Origin: Gemelliphila palaticanis
GTDB taxonomy: Bacteria > Bacillota > Bacilli > Staphylococcales > Gemellaceae
Direction: 5' to 3'
Length of the DNA: 45,368 nucleotides
Assembly: GCA_013415235.1 (NCBI GenBank)
Contig: JACBYF010000011.1
Location: 1-45,368, forward strand
Each line of letters begins with the position of its first letter. Position 1 is the stretch's first letter. The notes beneath the pieces were generated by a model that saw nothing but the letters and a program-made list of their open reading frames with translations, was not told the DNA's origin and did no database searches. Below, piece by piece: positions 8,249-17,500 of the stretch. Position numbers and translations under genes: made by a program.

Positions 8249-8919
8249 TATGATAAAGAATACCCTACACCACGGATGGTTTTTAAGTATTTATCACAAC
8301 CAACTTTTTTAAGTTCTTTTCTAAGTCCAGATATGTAAACTTCTATTGCATTAATAGTAGTTTCAGAGTTAACTCCCCAGACTCTATCAAATATTTCTTC
8401 TTTTTTTAGTATTATATTATTATTTAAAACAAAGAAATATAATAGTTCTAAGTACTTTCCTTTTATATTTTCTAGTTTAGTTCCGTTAAATTCGGCAGAC
8501 TCATTTGCTATATCAACTGTAAGATTATTATAAGTTATTATCGAAGTATCTTGTTTATTATTAAATCTTTGAATTAAGTGGTCAATATTTATAAGTAAAT
8601 CATTTAAAGATTTTTGATAAACAAAGTACTCAGCCATAGGGTAATTCATTATTTCAGCTTTATCATCATAAATATCAGAGTTAGCAATAACTATTATTGG
8701 AATAATCTTATTATTTTCTTTTAAATATTTTATTATTCCTATAGAATTAACTTTAGGTAAAATTAAGTCAGATATAATTAAATCGAAATCTTGATTGTTT
8801 AAAAATTCTATAGCTTCTAATCCATTATTACAAATAATTGTATTAAATTGTTCGGAAATAGTTTCTTTTATTCTGTTTGCTAATAGTATATCGTCTTCTA
8901 CGATAAGAGCGTTTAACAT
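8248..8919 (-). CDS. OmpR/PhoB-type response regulator, atypical receiver, no adjacent kinase
   Basis: 223 residues. Receiver domain with acidic pocket EDD (8-10) and phosphoacceptor Asp51 (DLIISDLILP). The usual Thr/Ser of the switch region (PIIMLTA in PhoB) is Ala79 here (PIIVIANSD), and the conserved Lys103 is followed by Ser rather than Pro. The C-terminal winged helix is normal (VWGVNSETTINAIEVYISGLRKEL; IRGVGYSLS). No histidine kinase is adjacent. It is co-transcribed with the UPF0223 gene. It is either controlled by a distant kinase or works with reduced phosphorylation dependence. Confidence 0.9.
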   Translation of the reverse strand: MLNALIVEDDILLANRIKETISEQFNTIICNNGLEAIEFLNNQDFDLIISDLILPKVNSIGIIKYLKENNKIIPIIVIANSDIYDDKAEIMNYPMAEYFVYQKSLNDLLINIDHLIQRFNNKQDTSIITYNNLTVDIANESAEFNGTKLENIKGKYLELLYFFVLNNNIILKKEEIFDRVWGVNSETTINAIEVYISGLRKELKKVGCDKYLKTIRGVGYSLS

Positions 8920-9027
8920 TATTATTCCTCCGTATATATTTTATTATTACACATAACATATATTTTATAATTTTTTCAAATTAATTACAACTAAAAAGAA
9001 GAAAATTATATCATTATTAATTTATTT

Positions 9028-9435
9028 TTACTTTGTTTTTTTATTTTTCACAATATATTTTTTAATTTTTATTGATACCAAAATACCTATCACTCCTCCT
9101 ACTGAATCAATAATAACATCAATAAAATTACCACTTCTATTAGGTATAAAAGTTTGATGTATTTCATCAGAACAAGCATATAAGAAAACAAATATAAAAC
9201 TAATAAAAAAACATTTCATTTTATTTTTAAAAACACAATATAAATTTGATAAAAAAGATGTTGTAAAAAATCCAAGTGCAGCATATTCTAAAAAGTGACC
9301 CATTTTTCTAATTATTATGGAATCAGATATTTGACTAGACTGTTCTCCAGTCTGATGTGAAAAATAAAAAATCAAAATACAAATGGATACTGTAGCCATT
9401 AAGGATATTTTTTGGTTGAACAAATATTTTAACAC
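9028..9435 (-). CDS. VanZ-like family membrane protein
   Basis: 135 residues, about four membrane spans. The VanZ-family signatures HFLEYAALGFF and DEIHQTFIPNRSGNFIDVIIDSVGG are present. Start is GTG at 9435 with AAGGAG about 8 bases upstream. VanZ itself gives low-level teicoplanin resistance, but most chromosomal relatives have no known role. It runs in the same direction as the response regulator 108 bases downstream, which suggests but does not prove a link. Confidence 0.9.
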   Translation of the reverse strand: MLKYLFNQKISLMATVSICILIFYFSHQTGEQSSQISDSIIIRKMGHFLEYAALGFFTTSFLSNLYCVFKNKMKCFFISFIFVFLYACSDEIHQTFIPNRSGNFIDVIIDSVGGVIGILVSIKIKKYIVKNKKTK

Positions 9436-9468
9436 TAAAAAGTCTCCTTGTCTATTAAATTATTATTA

Positions 9469-9477
9469 ATTATAACA
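9469..9477 (-). promoter_or_regulatory. Extended -10 promoter of the VanZ-like gene
   Basis: Minus strand TGTTATAAT, i.e. TATAAT preceded by TGN, about 34 bases before the GTG start. No good -35 box. It faces away from a second extended -10 at 9520. Confidence 0.5.
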
Positions 9478-9519
9478 TAAATAAGTTAAAATATAGTTAT
9501 TTCTATAGTATTAGTTTTT

Positions 9520-9528
9520 TGTTATAAT
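9520..9528 (+). promoter_or_regulatory. Extended -10 promoter of the symporter gene
   Basis: TGTTATAAT on the plus strand, 59 bases before the ATG at 9588. The -35 position (TTTCTA, 9500-9505) is weak. Ribosome site AAAGGAG lies just before the gene. Confidence 0.55.
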
Positions 9529-9587
9529 AGTTATTGTGTAGTGAAAACAGTAGAGACAATAAAATAGAAAAAGGAGTATAAATTTTA

Positions 9588-10961
9588 ATGAACGACTATA
9601 CAGGATATTTATTTTGGGGATTTTTGGCATTATATGGAACTATAATGTTTTTATTATCTCCTAAAAAAGTAACAGAAAAAGGATTTTTCCAGGGTGAAAG
9701 CAATACAGGAAAACAGCCAACTCAAATGATGCTAATGTTAAGTATTTTTATAAGTTGGATATTTGCAAAATCTGTTACAAATGCAGCTAATTTAGGAGCT
9801 CAGTATGGCTTTGTAGGTGGATTGGCTTACGCAGTTTATTGGTTATGTATACCACTTACAGGATACGCTATATATAGACTTAGAAAAAAATATTTTGCAA
9901 AAGGATTAGTTAGTTTTTTAACTTCTAATTATGGAAAATTTGCAGCAGTTGTTTTTTCTGCAGCAATACTTATAAGATTATTTAATGAAGTATGGAGTAA
10001 TACATCTGTAGTTGGTGGTTATTACGGTGCTTCAGGAAGTAAAGAGTTTATTTGGTCAGCAATAATTTTTACAGTTATTACACTTATATATTCAATACTA
10101 GGAGGACTTAGAAGTTCAATAATAACAGATGTTATACAATCTATAATATTTATATTTTTTGTAGCGATGGTAGTAGTTATTATTCTACCAAAGCACAACA
10201 TTTCAGAATTTGTATTATCGGGTAATTGGAAACTTAATGCAGGTGTTGATATGTTATTTGTAAGTATTTTACAAATATTTAGCTATGGATTCCACGATCC
10301 TGTACTTACTGATAGAGGGTTTATAACAGAAGAAAAATCAATGCTTAAAGCATTTACTATATCAGGAATTCTAGGATTTTTAGCCATTCTAATATTTAGT
10401 TTTATAGGAATACATGCTAAGTTAGTAGGTATGGAAGTTTCTAGTAATGTACCAGCAGCAATAGGGAAGACTTTAGGTTTGGCAGGTTATTTTGCTATGA
10501 TAGTAGTAATGATATCAGCTGCAGGTTCAACTCTTGATTCTACATTCTCAAGTTTAGGAAAATTAACAGCAAAAGAATTACCTGAAATAGCAGGACTGTC
10601 ATCTATAAATAAGCCAAAAACATTAGCTATAGTAGTTATGATTGCCTTCGCAATAATAGCGAATTTACCTATGATAATGGGAACAGATATATTAAAGGCA
10701 ACAACTATAAGTGGAACTATGGTAATAGGATTAGCTCCTATATTCTTACTTCATGGTATATTTAAACCAACAAAAGTAGGTTTTCATTTGAGTTTTTGGA
10801 TTGGTATAATTTTTGGTATTATGTTAGCAGTAGGTACTGTTCCTAGTTACTTTGTTATAGGGGAAGGGAAAAATGCCCTTACTCTTGGTGTTAATTTATA
10901 TGGTTTAATTGTTTGTACTATAGGTTACATTTTACCTTCATTTTTTGTAAAGGAAATATAA
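9588..10961 (+). CDS. Sodium:solute symporter (SSS) family transporter
   Basis: 457 residues, about 12-13 membrane spans. Family hallmarks include SIFISWIFAKSVTNAANLGAQ near the first helices, LRSSIITDVIQSIIFIFF in the middle and the sodium-site-like stretch MISAAGSTLDSTFSSLGKL. It should import a small solute with sodium, but the substrate cannot be read from sequence. The phosphoesterase gene starts 3 bases after its stop, so the two form an operon. The partner suggests that the substrate may be a phosphate ester or that the pair acts on one compound; this is inference. Confidence 0.88.
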   Translation: MNDYTGYLFWGFLALYGTIMFLLSPKKVTEKGFFQGESNTGKQPTQMMLMLSIFISWIFAKSVTNAANLGAQYGFVGGLAYAVYWLCIPLTGYAIYRLRKKYFAKGLVSFLTSNYGKFAAVVFSAAILIRLFNEVWSNTSVVGGYYGASGSKEFIWSAIIFTVITLIYSILGGLRSSIITDVIQSIIFIFFVAMVVVIILPKHNISEFVLSGNWKLNAGVDMLFVSILQIFSYGFHDPVLTDRGFITEEKSMLKAFTISGILGFLAILIFSFIGIHAKLVGMEVSSNVPAAIGKTLGLAGYFAMIVVMISAAGSTLDSTFSSLGKLTAKELPEIAGLSSINKPKTLAIVVMIAFAIIANLPMIMGTDILKATTISGTMVIGLAPIFLLHGIFKPTKVGFHLSFWIGIIFGIMLAVGTVPSYFVIGEGKNALTLGVNLYGLIVCTIGYILPSFFVKEI

Positions 10962-10964
10962 CCC

Positions 10965-11873
10965 ATGAAAGGAAGAAATTGTTCTATAGATTATATTTTA
11001 AATAAAAATTGGGCTAGTAATATTAATGAACACAATAATAGCACCATTTATATTGTAGGAGGATTGTACGGTAATTTTGAAGCTTTAAAAACAATTAAAG
11101 ATTTTGCTTTAAATGAAGATGAATATCCACTAATAATATTTAATGGAGATATCCATTGGTTCGATATTTATGAAGACGACTTTTTAAAGGTAGAAAACTT
11201 AATAAAAAATGATATAAAGTTATTAGGTAATGTGGAGTATGAACTGATAAATCCAAATAATAATTTGGGTTGTGGTTGCAACTACCCAGAAGATGTAGAT
11301 GATGGAGTAGTAGAAAGATCTAATGATATTCATAGTGCTATGAAGGATAATTTGAAAAATAGCAGTGTATTAAATGATATCAGAACTAGAGAAAAAACTT
11401 ATGTTTTAGAATATTTTGGTAAGAAAATAGCTATTACACACGGAGATGAAAAAAGTTTATCAGGGTGGAATTGTTCTATTGACAGTTTAAAAGACAAAAA
11501 TAGAGAACAAAATTTGAATATTTGGCTTGAAGAAAATAAAGTAGATTTTTTAGTAACTACTCATACCTGCCTACCGGTTGTCAAAAAATTGAATAAAAAA
11601 TATGTGTTAAACAACGGTTCTAGTGGAATGGCAAATATAAAAGGAACAACTTATGGTATATTTATAAGAATATCAAATAAACCTTGTAGCCAAGCTATAA
11701 TAAGTATTAAGGAAGGTAATATTTATTTAGAACTTGTAAAAGTAGATTTTAATGTAGAAAATTTTATAAACTGGTTTGATAATATTTGGGATGCTAAAAG
11801 TCCAGCTAGTATTTCTTATAGAAATAGAATATTAAATGGGACTAATTTAGAAAAAGAAGAAATAATAATATAA
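10965..11873 (+). CDS. Metallophosphoesterase-family protein with divergent first motif
   Basis: 302 residues. Calcineurin-like motifs in order: VGGLYGNFEAL (in place of DxHGN), FNGDIHWFD (GD), GNVEYEL (GN), ITHGDE (HGD) and VTTHTC (H). The first metal-binding Asp and His of the usual motif are Gly and Tyr. I recall a subfamily with this GGLYGN signature, so the change is probably ancestral and not decay. A Cys-rich turn (GCGCNYP) follows the third motif. It is cotranscribed with the symporter. Substrate unknown. Confidence 0.75.
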   Translation: MKGRNCSIDYILNKNWASNINEHNNSTIYIVGGLYGNFEALKTIKDFALNEDEYPLIIFNGDIHWFDIYEDDFLKVENLIKNDIKLLGNVEYELINPNNNLGCGCNYPEDVDDGVVERSNDIHSAMKDNLKNSSVLNDIRTREKTYVLEYFGKKIAITHGDEKSLSGWNCSIDSLKDKNREQNLNIWLEENKVDFLVTTHTCLPVVKKLNKKYVLNNGSSGMANIKGTTYGIFIRISNKPCSQAIISIKEGNIYLELVKVDFNVENFINWFDNIWDAKSPASISYRNRILNGTNLEKEEIII

Positions 11874-11879
11874 AAATTA

Positions 11880-11935
11880 AAAATATGTTATAATGTATTT
11901 TATCTTGAAAAGAAAAATATGTTGTAACATATTTT
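11880..11935. promoter_or_regulatory. Two tandem 22-bp palindromic elements upstream of menA
   Basis: The second element (11914-11935) is a perfect inverted repeat, arms AAAATATGTT and AACATATTTT around 2 bases. The first (11880-11901) has the same left arm and a right arm differing at two positions. They start 34 bases apart. The first contains TATAAT (11889-11894). Likely an operator pair or RNA hairpins controlling menA. Confidence 0.5.
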
Positions 11936-11957
11936 ATTTTAGAAAGAAGGTATTATT

Positions 11958-12854
11958 TTGGAAAAAATAAAAGAATATATAAAATGTTCAAGACCACATA
12001 GCTTCCCAGCATCACTGGCCCCAGTACTTTTAGGGAGTACATATGCTATGTTTTATAGTAGTAGTTTTAAATTTGGAGTTTTTTTTCTATTTTTAATTAG
12101 CTGTATTTTTATTCAAGCTGCTACAAATTTATTTAATGAATACTACGACTATAAAAAAGGCCTTGATAAAATCGATTCTCAAGGTATTTCTGGATCTATT
12201 TTAAAAAATAAATTAACAGAAAAAGAAGTAATTAATGCAGCTTATTTTTTATATTTTATATCCTTATTAATAGGTCTATATTTAACATATATAACAGATT
12301 ATAAAGTGCTTATTGTAGGTATAATTTGTATGCTGGTTGGCTATTTATATACAGGTGGACCTTATCCAATAGCTTATTCTCCATACGGTGAAATATTTTC
12401 AGGTTTTTTTATGGGAACTATAATAGTATCTTTATCTTTTTATTTTCAATTAGGATATATAAATTATAAAGTAATAGCTATATCTTTACCTATGTTCTTA
12501 TTAATAGGAGGAATATTGTTAGCTAATAATATTAGAGATTTAGATAATGATAAAAAATCAGGAAGAAATACTTATGCAATAATAGTGGGAAAAAATCAAG
12601 CAGTATTAACTCTAAAATATATTTTTATTGTATCTTATGTTTTAAACATTATTTATATTTTCACTAATATTGGTAGTATATACAATATTTTAGTATTAAT
12701 AACTATACCTTTGGCAGTCAAGATTATAAAAGGTTTTAATAATAATGTTACGAAAGAAACTATGGCACCTTATATGGTGTTAACTGCTAAAATTACTATA
12801 TTTATAGGTTTTTTGATGTCTCTAGCTAATATAATTAATTATTTTTTAAATTAA
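11958..12854 (+). CDS. menA: MenA-like 1,4-dihydroxy-2-naphthoate polyprenyltransferase (UbiA family)
   Basis: 298 residues with about eight or nine membrane spans. The two Asp-rich prenyl-diphosphate sites are NEYYDYKKGLD (about 67-77) and NNIRDLDNDK (about 193-202). N-terminal ECSRPHSFPASL-like segment (YIKCSRPHSFPASLAPVLLG) fits MenA. Start is TTG with AGAAGG 7 bases upstream. It would attach the isoprenoid tail to DHNA in menaquinone synthesis at the membrane. No other men gene is near, and some fermentative relatives keep menA alone to use exogenous DHNA. A different UbiA substrate is possible. Confidence 0.82.
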   Translation: MEKIKEYIKCSRPHSFPASLAPVLLGSTYAMFYSSSFKFGVFFLFLISCIFIQAATNLFNEYYDYKKGLDKIDSQGISGSILKNKLTEKEVINAAYFLYFISLLIGLYLTYITDYKVLIVGIICMLVGYLYTGGPYPIAYSPYGEIFSGFFMGTIIVSLSFYFQLGYINYKVIAISLPMFLLIGGILLANNIRDLDNDKKSGRNTYAIIVGKNQAVLTLKYIFIVSYVLNIIYIFTNIGSIYNILVLITIPLAVKIIKGFNNNVTKETMAPYMVLTAKITIFIGFLMSLANIINYFLN

Positions 12855-12859
12855 AAAAT

Positions 12860-12892
12860 AGCACTTTACATTTTATTTTAATGTAAAGTGCT
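12860..12892. terminator. Bidirectional terminator between menA and aldA
   Basis: Perfect 13-bp stem AGCACTTTACATT (12860-12872) with AATGTAAAGTGCT (12880-12892), 7-base loop, A-rich on the left and T-rich on the right. It serves both convergent genes. Confidence 0.85.
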
Positions 12893-12907
12893 TTATAATT
12901 TTAAATT

Positions 12908-14356
12908 TTAATCTTCATCTAATTGTAAATAAACAACTTGAGTAGTTAAGTATTCTTCTAAACCATGTTTTCCATCAGCTCCACCAATACCTGATTTTCT
13001 TCTACCTGAGTGGAATCCTTGCATAGCTTCGAAGTTTTCTCTATTTACATAAGTTTCTCCGAATTTTAATCCGTTTATAGTTTTAAATGCTTTGTTTAAA
13101 TCTCTAGTGTATACAGAAGAGGTTAAGCCGAATTCAGAATCATTAGCAAGTTTAAGTGCTTCATCAATAGTTTTGAATGTAGCGATAGGAATTATAGGAC
13201 CAAATGTTTCTTCTTGCATAATTTGCATATCATTTCTTACATTTGTAATAACAGTAGGCTCAAAGAAGAATCCTTTTCCTTCTTTTTGTTTTCCTCCATA
13301 TTCAACAGTAGCACCTTGCTCTTTAGCATATTCTACTTTTTTAACTAAACTTTCTACAGCGCGTCTTTCAATTAGTGGTCCGTAGTCTAAACCAGACTCT
13401 TTATTAGGATCCCCGAATTTAACGTTATCTAGTGCAGCAAAAAGTTTTTCTTTGAATTTATCAACTATAGTTTCTTGAACATATATTCTTTCTGCACAGT
13501 TACATACTTGACCAGAGTTAATTACTCTAGATGCAACTATTGCTTTTATTGCTAAGTCTAGATCAGCATCATCATAAACAATAGCAGGTGCCTTACCACC
13601 TAACTCTAAAGATACATTAGTTATATTTTCAGAAGCGGCACGCATAACAGCCTGTCCAGCAGGAACGCTACCTGTTAAACTAACTAATCCAACTTTAGGG
13701 TTTGATGCTAGTCTATCTCCAACAATACTACCTTTTCCGTGAACAAAGTTAATAACTCCTTTAGGAAGCTTAACTTCTTGACATATCTCAGCAAAAATTT
13801 GAGCGTTTATTGGTGTAAGAACACTAGGCTTAATAACTATAGTGTTCCCTGTTAATAAAGCAGGCCCTGCTTTTCTAGCTATTAAGAAGAATGGAAAATT
13901 CCATGGTAATATACCAGTAGTAACTCCATGAGGGCGTTTGAATAAGAATATATTTTCTCCTTTTCTATCACTTTGGATAATTTCTCCCTCATATCTTCTT
14001 GCCCATTCAGCCATATAATCTAAGTAGTCTGCTGTAAATAAAGTTTCTACTTTTGCTAATTCAAAAGTTTTACCACCTTCATTAACTATCGTTTGAGTAA
14101 TTTCAGGTTCTCTTTCTCTAATTTTTTCTGCTATTTTTCTAAGATAAGCTCCTCTTTCTATAGCAGGCAATTTTTCCCATTCAGCTTGAGCTTCTTCTGC
14201 TATATCTATAGCTTTATCTACATCTTCAACAGATCCAGCAGGAATTTTTGCTAATAATTCTTCTGTAGAAGGATTTATAACGTCTACTAATTCTGGATTA
14301 TTACTTTCACAGAATTCACCATTTATGAATAATTTAAGAATTTTTACTTCGTTCAT
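12908..14356 (-). CDS. aldA: Aldehyde dehydrogenase, lactaldehyde/glycolaldehyde type (AldA)
   Basis: 482 residues, matching E. coli AldA in length and in long stretches such as FTADYLDYMAEWARRYEGE, TTGILPWNFPFFLIARK, the catalytic Cys in NSGQVCNCAERIYVQ and the C-terminal GIGGADGKHGLEEYL. The general base Glu is in SLELGGKAPA. It oxidises lactaldehyde or glycolaldehyde to the acid with NAD. It is a single gene bounded by a terminator, with its own promoter and a cre-like site, so it is probably under catabolite control. Naming rests on remembered similarity to AldA; other ALDH substrates remain possible. Confidence 0.88.
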   Translation of the reverse strand: MNEVKILKLFINGEFCESNNPELVDVINPSTEELLAKIPAGSVEDVDKAIDIAEEAQAEWEKLPAIERGAYLRKIAEKIREREPEITQTIVNEGGKTFELAKVETLFTADYLDYMAEWARRYEGEIIQSDRKGENIFLFKRPHGVTTGILPWNFPFFLIARKAGPALLTGNTIVIKPSVLTPINAQIFAEICQEVKLPKGVINFVHGKGSIVGDRLASNPKVGLVSLTGSVPAGQAVMRAASENITNVSLELGGKAPAIVYDDADLDLAIKAIVASRVINSGQVCNCAERIYVQETIVDKFKEKLFAALDNVKFGDPNKESGLDYGPLIERRAVESLVKKVEYAKEQGATVEYGGKQKEGKGFFFEPTVITNVRNDMQIMQEETFGPIIPIATFKTIDEALKLANDSEFGLTSSVYTRDLNKAFKTINGLKFGETYVNRENFEAMQGFHSGRRKSGIGGADGKHGLEEYLTTQVVYLQLDED

Positions 14357-14386
14357 AGTTGAAACTCCTTTAAATATTTATTTTTA

Positions 14387-14400
14387 TGAAAACGTAATCA
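14387..14400. promoter_or_regulatory. cre-like site (CcpA) upstream of aldA
   Basis: TGAAAACGTAATCA matches the catabolite-responsive consensus TGWAANCGNTNWCA at 13 of 14 positions. It lies between the proposed -10 box (14415-14420) and the aldA start codon, where bound CcpA would block elongation. Confidence 0.65.
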
Positions 14401-14414
14401 TTTACTACGATTTA

Positions 14415-14444
14415 ATTATATCATAGTATATAAATTAATTGCAA
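14415..14444 (-). promoter_or_regulatory. Promoter of aldA
   Basis: Minus strand TTGCAA (14444-14439), 18-base spacer, TATAAT (14420-14415) preceded by TGA, an extended -10. Confidence 0.65.
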
Positions 14445-14553
14445 ATAATTGATACACTTTTAACATAAAAACTATAACAGAATAGGAGTATTAATTATTT
14501 TTTAAAATTATGGTAAAATTATTGATGATTATAAATAATTTTAGGAGATTTTT

Positions 14554-17500
14554 ATGGAAGTATCTTTAAAGGCAATAGACAATTATAGTTTAAATTTAAA
14601 ACATTCTCCAACTGCTGCCCAATGGCAAGCTATATCTATTAGTGGTAGTGATGTTCTAGTGGCAGCAGCCGCAGGAAGCGGGAAAACAGCTGTTTTATCA
14701 GAAAGAATAGCCAAGAGAGTAGCAGATGATAGATGGGATATAGATAGATTACTTGTTCTGACTTTTACAACGGCAGCAGCGAGTAGTATGAAAAATAAAA
14801 TAGAAGAAAAAATAACACATAGATTATTAAGTTATGGAACGGATAGTGACTTAGAATATTTAAGAAATCAAAGATTATTAATAAATAATGCTCAAATATC
14901 AACAATAGATAGCTTTTGTCTAAATTTACTTAAGAAGTTTTATTATTTAGTAGAAGAGGAAATAAAAGGAAATAGTTATTATCTTTCTCCAGATTTTAAA
15001 GTTTTATCAAATAACAACTTTATTTTAACCGATAGCATAAATTTTGTTATAGAAAGTTTTTCAAAAAGAAATAGTATTTTACTTGATAAAGCATTTGAAA
15101 TATTTAAAACAAAAAAAGATATAACAGATTTTGTTAAGAAAATATATATTAGCTTACTATCAATACCTAATTATAAAAATTATATAAAAGAAGAATTGAC
15201 AAAAAATACAGATTTGTTATTAGGAAGTATAGATTATGATAAAGCATTTGAAAATATTTTAGAAGTAAATAATGAAAATATATATGATATATATTTAGAT
15301 TTAATTAAAGAATTTAAAGAGTACTTATTATTTTTAGAAGATAAAGAAGATAGTAATAAACTTTTAAAACAATCTTTTTCTAACAAAAATTTTAATGTTA
15401 GTAAAACAAATGAGTTAATAAATATTATAGATAGTGTAGAAGAAAATGGAGAGATTATAAGCAATAAAGAGTTAATGCTTATAATTAATAACATTTTAGA
15501 TAATTTAAAAAAATATAATACCGAAGAAAATAATTCTTATATAGTTAATTGTTTTGATGATATTTTGAAAATAAAAAATATAATTAAAACATATAATAAC
15601 ATACAATTAATAAATAAATTTATAGTGGAAATATTAGTTGAACTAGATAATGAGTTTATTTATAGAAAGAGAGCTAACAATTATTTAGATTTCTCTGATT
15701 TAAACCATTTGGCTATCAAGGCACTAGAAAGCACAACAAATGGAAAAAAAGTATATACAGAAGCAGCAAATTATTATCAAAATTTGTTTTTAGAAATATA
15801 TGTAGACGAATATCAAGATAACAATGATTTGCAAGAATATATTTTAAACATAATCAGAGGAAAGGATGTTAACTTTTTTAGAGTAGGAGATGTTAAACAA
15901 GCTATATATGGTTTTAGAGGTTCAAGTCCAGAGCTTTTTGAAGAAAAGTATGTTTCATATACTAAACTTACAGAATTAATTAGTAATGATGAGTATGATG
16001 TTAATAAAGAATATTTATTTAATGGCGATTACAATGGTATTTGTGTAGTATTAAAAGAAAATTTTAGAAGTGAAGAAAATATATTAAAATCAAGTAATTA
16101 TATATTTAACAGGTTAATGTACAAACACAATGCAGGAGTAAGTTACGATAAAGATAGTGCACTATATTATCCGTCAGTAAAAGGAGAAAGTAAAATATTT
16201 CCAACTTATATAATATCTTCTGATGATAATAAATTAAATTCAGAAGAAATAATGGAAAAAATAGCTTTAGAAATAAAAAAACGTCATTCTAACGAAAATT
16301 TATCTTATGATAAATTTGCTATTTTGTTAAGAAGTACTAGTAATATGGAGAAGTACAAAGAGATATTTAAAAAACATAATGTTCCGTTATATTATAAAGA
16401 TAAAAAAGGTTTTACTAATTCTCATTCCTTTAATATACTTTTTAATTTGTTGAGATTTATAGATAATCAAAGTTATGATGTTTGTTTATTAGTTTTACTT
16501 AAAAGTGATATATTTAAATTTAATAATAATGATTTAATAAAATTAAGTGAGGAGAAAGGGGAAACTCTTTATGAAAAACTTCTAAATAGCGAAACAGAGA
16601 AGAGTAATTTTGCAACAAATATTTTAAAAAGATGGATAAATTATAGTTACAATAATTCTGCATATGACCTTATCAAAACAGTTAACTGGGATGTTAATTT
16701 TGTAGAGTATATGAGAATGATAAATCTTGATGAGATAGAGGTAGACTATTTTTATAATTTTTTAAGTTTAGTAGAAGAAATAGAATATAACAATTTCAAT
16801 TTGAGTTATATTGTAGAAAAATTAATAGAAGTTAAAACAAACGGAGATTATGAAGCTGAAATTACCCCTCCTAAAGATAGTGTACTAATGTCAACAATTC
16901 ACATATCAAAAGGTTTAGAATACGAGGTAGTATTTGTTGTTGATCTAGATAAAAACTTTAATATGAGTGATTTTAAATCAGAATTTATATTTTCTAAAAA
17001 TTTTGGTTTGACTTTTAATATTCAACATATAAATTCAAATGATCGATACAATATTTTGCAAAAATTATACGATATGAACGTACATATTCAAAAAAGTAAA
17101 TCCATTGAAGAGGAAATAAGAATACTTTATGTTGCATTAACAAGAGCACAAAGTAATTTATATTTAGCATCATCAAAAGAGATAACATTAGGGGAAAGTA
17201 CTTCAGAATTAGAAAGTTTAAATGAAAAAGAGCAAGTATTAGGAAAGATAAGTAATGCAAAAAATTATTATGAAATGCTTAATCCTATATTTGATTATTA
17301 TAATTCAGAAAATCTATATGCTTCTGGAGATATAACTGAGAGCAAAGCTATTTTTAGAACTTTCACTATAGATGATGAGGAAGTAGTTATTGAAGAAAAA
17401 CTAGACAATGAGAATTTAGATTTCAATTTTAATATAGACAAATCTTATGAATTTTTAAATAATAAACCTTATAAAAAAAGTGCTTTTTATCCAGCTAAAA

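Noticed and set aside
17015..17260. Minus-strand ORF opposite addA
   Set aside because: Lies within the conserved helicase region of addA and has no start signals.
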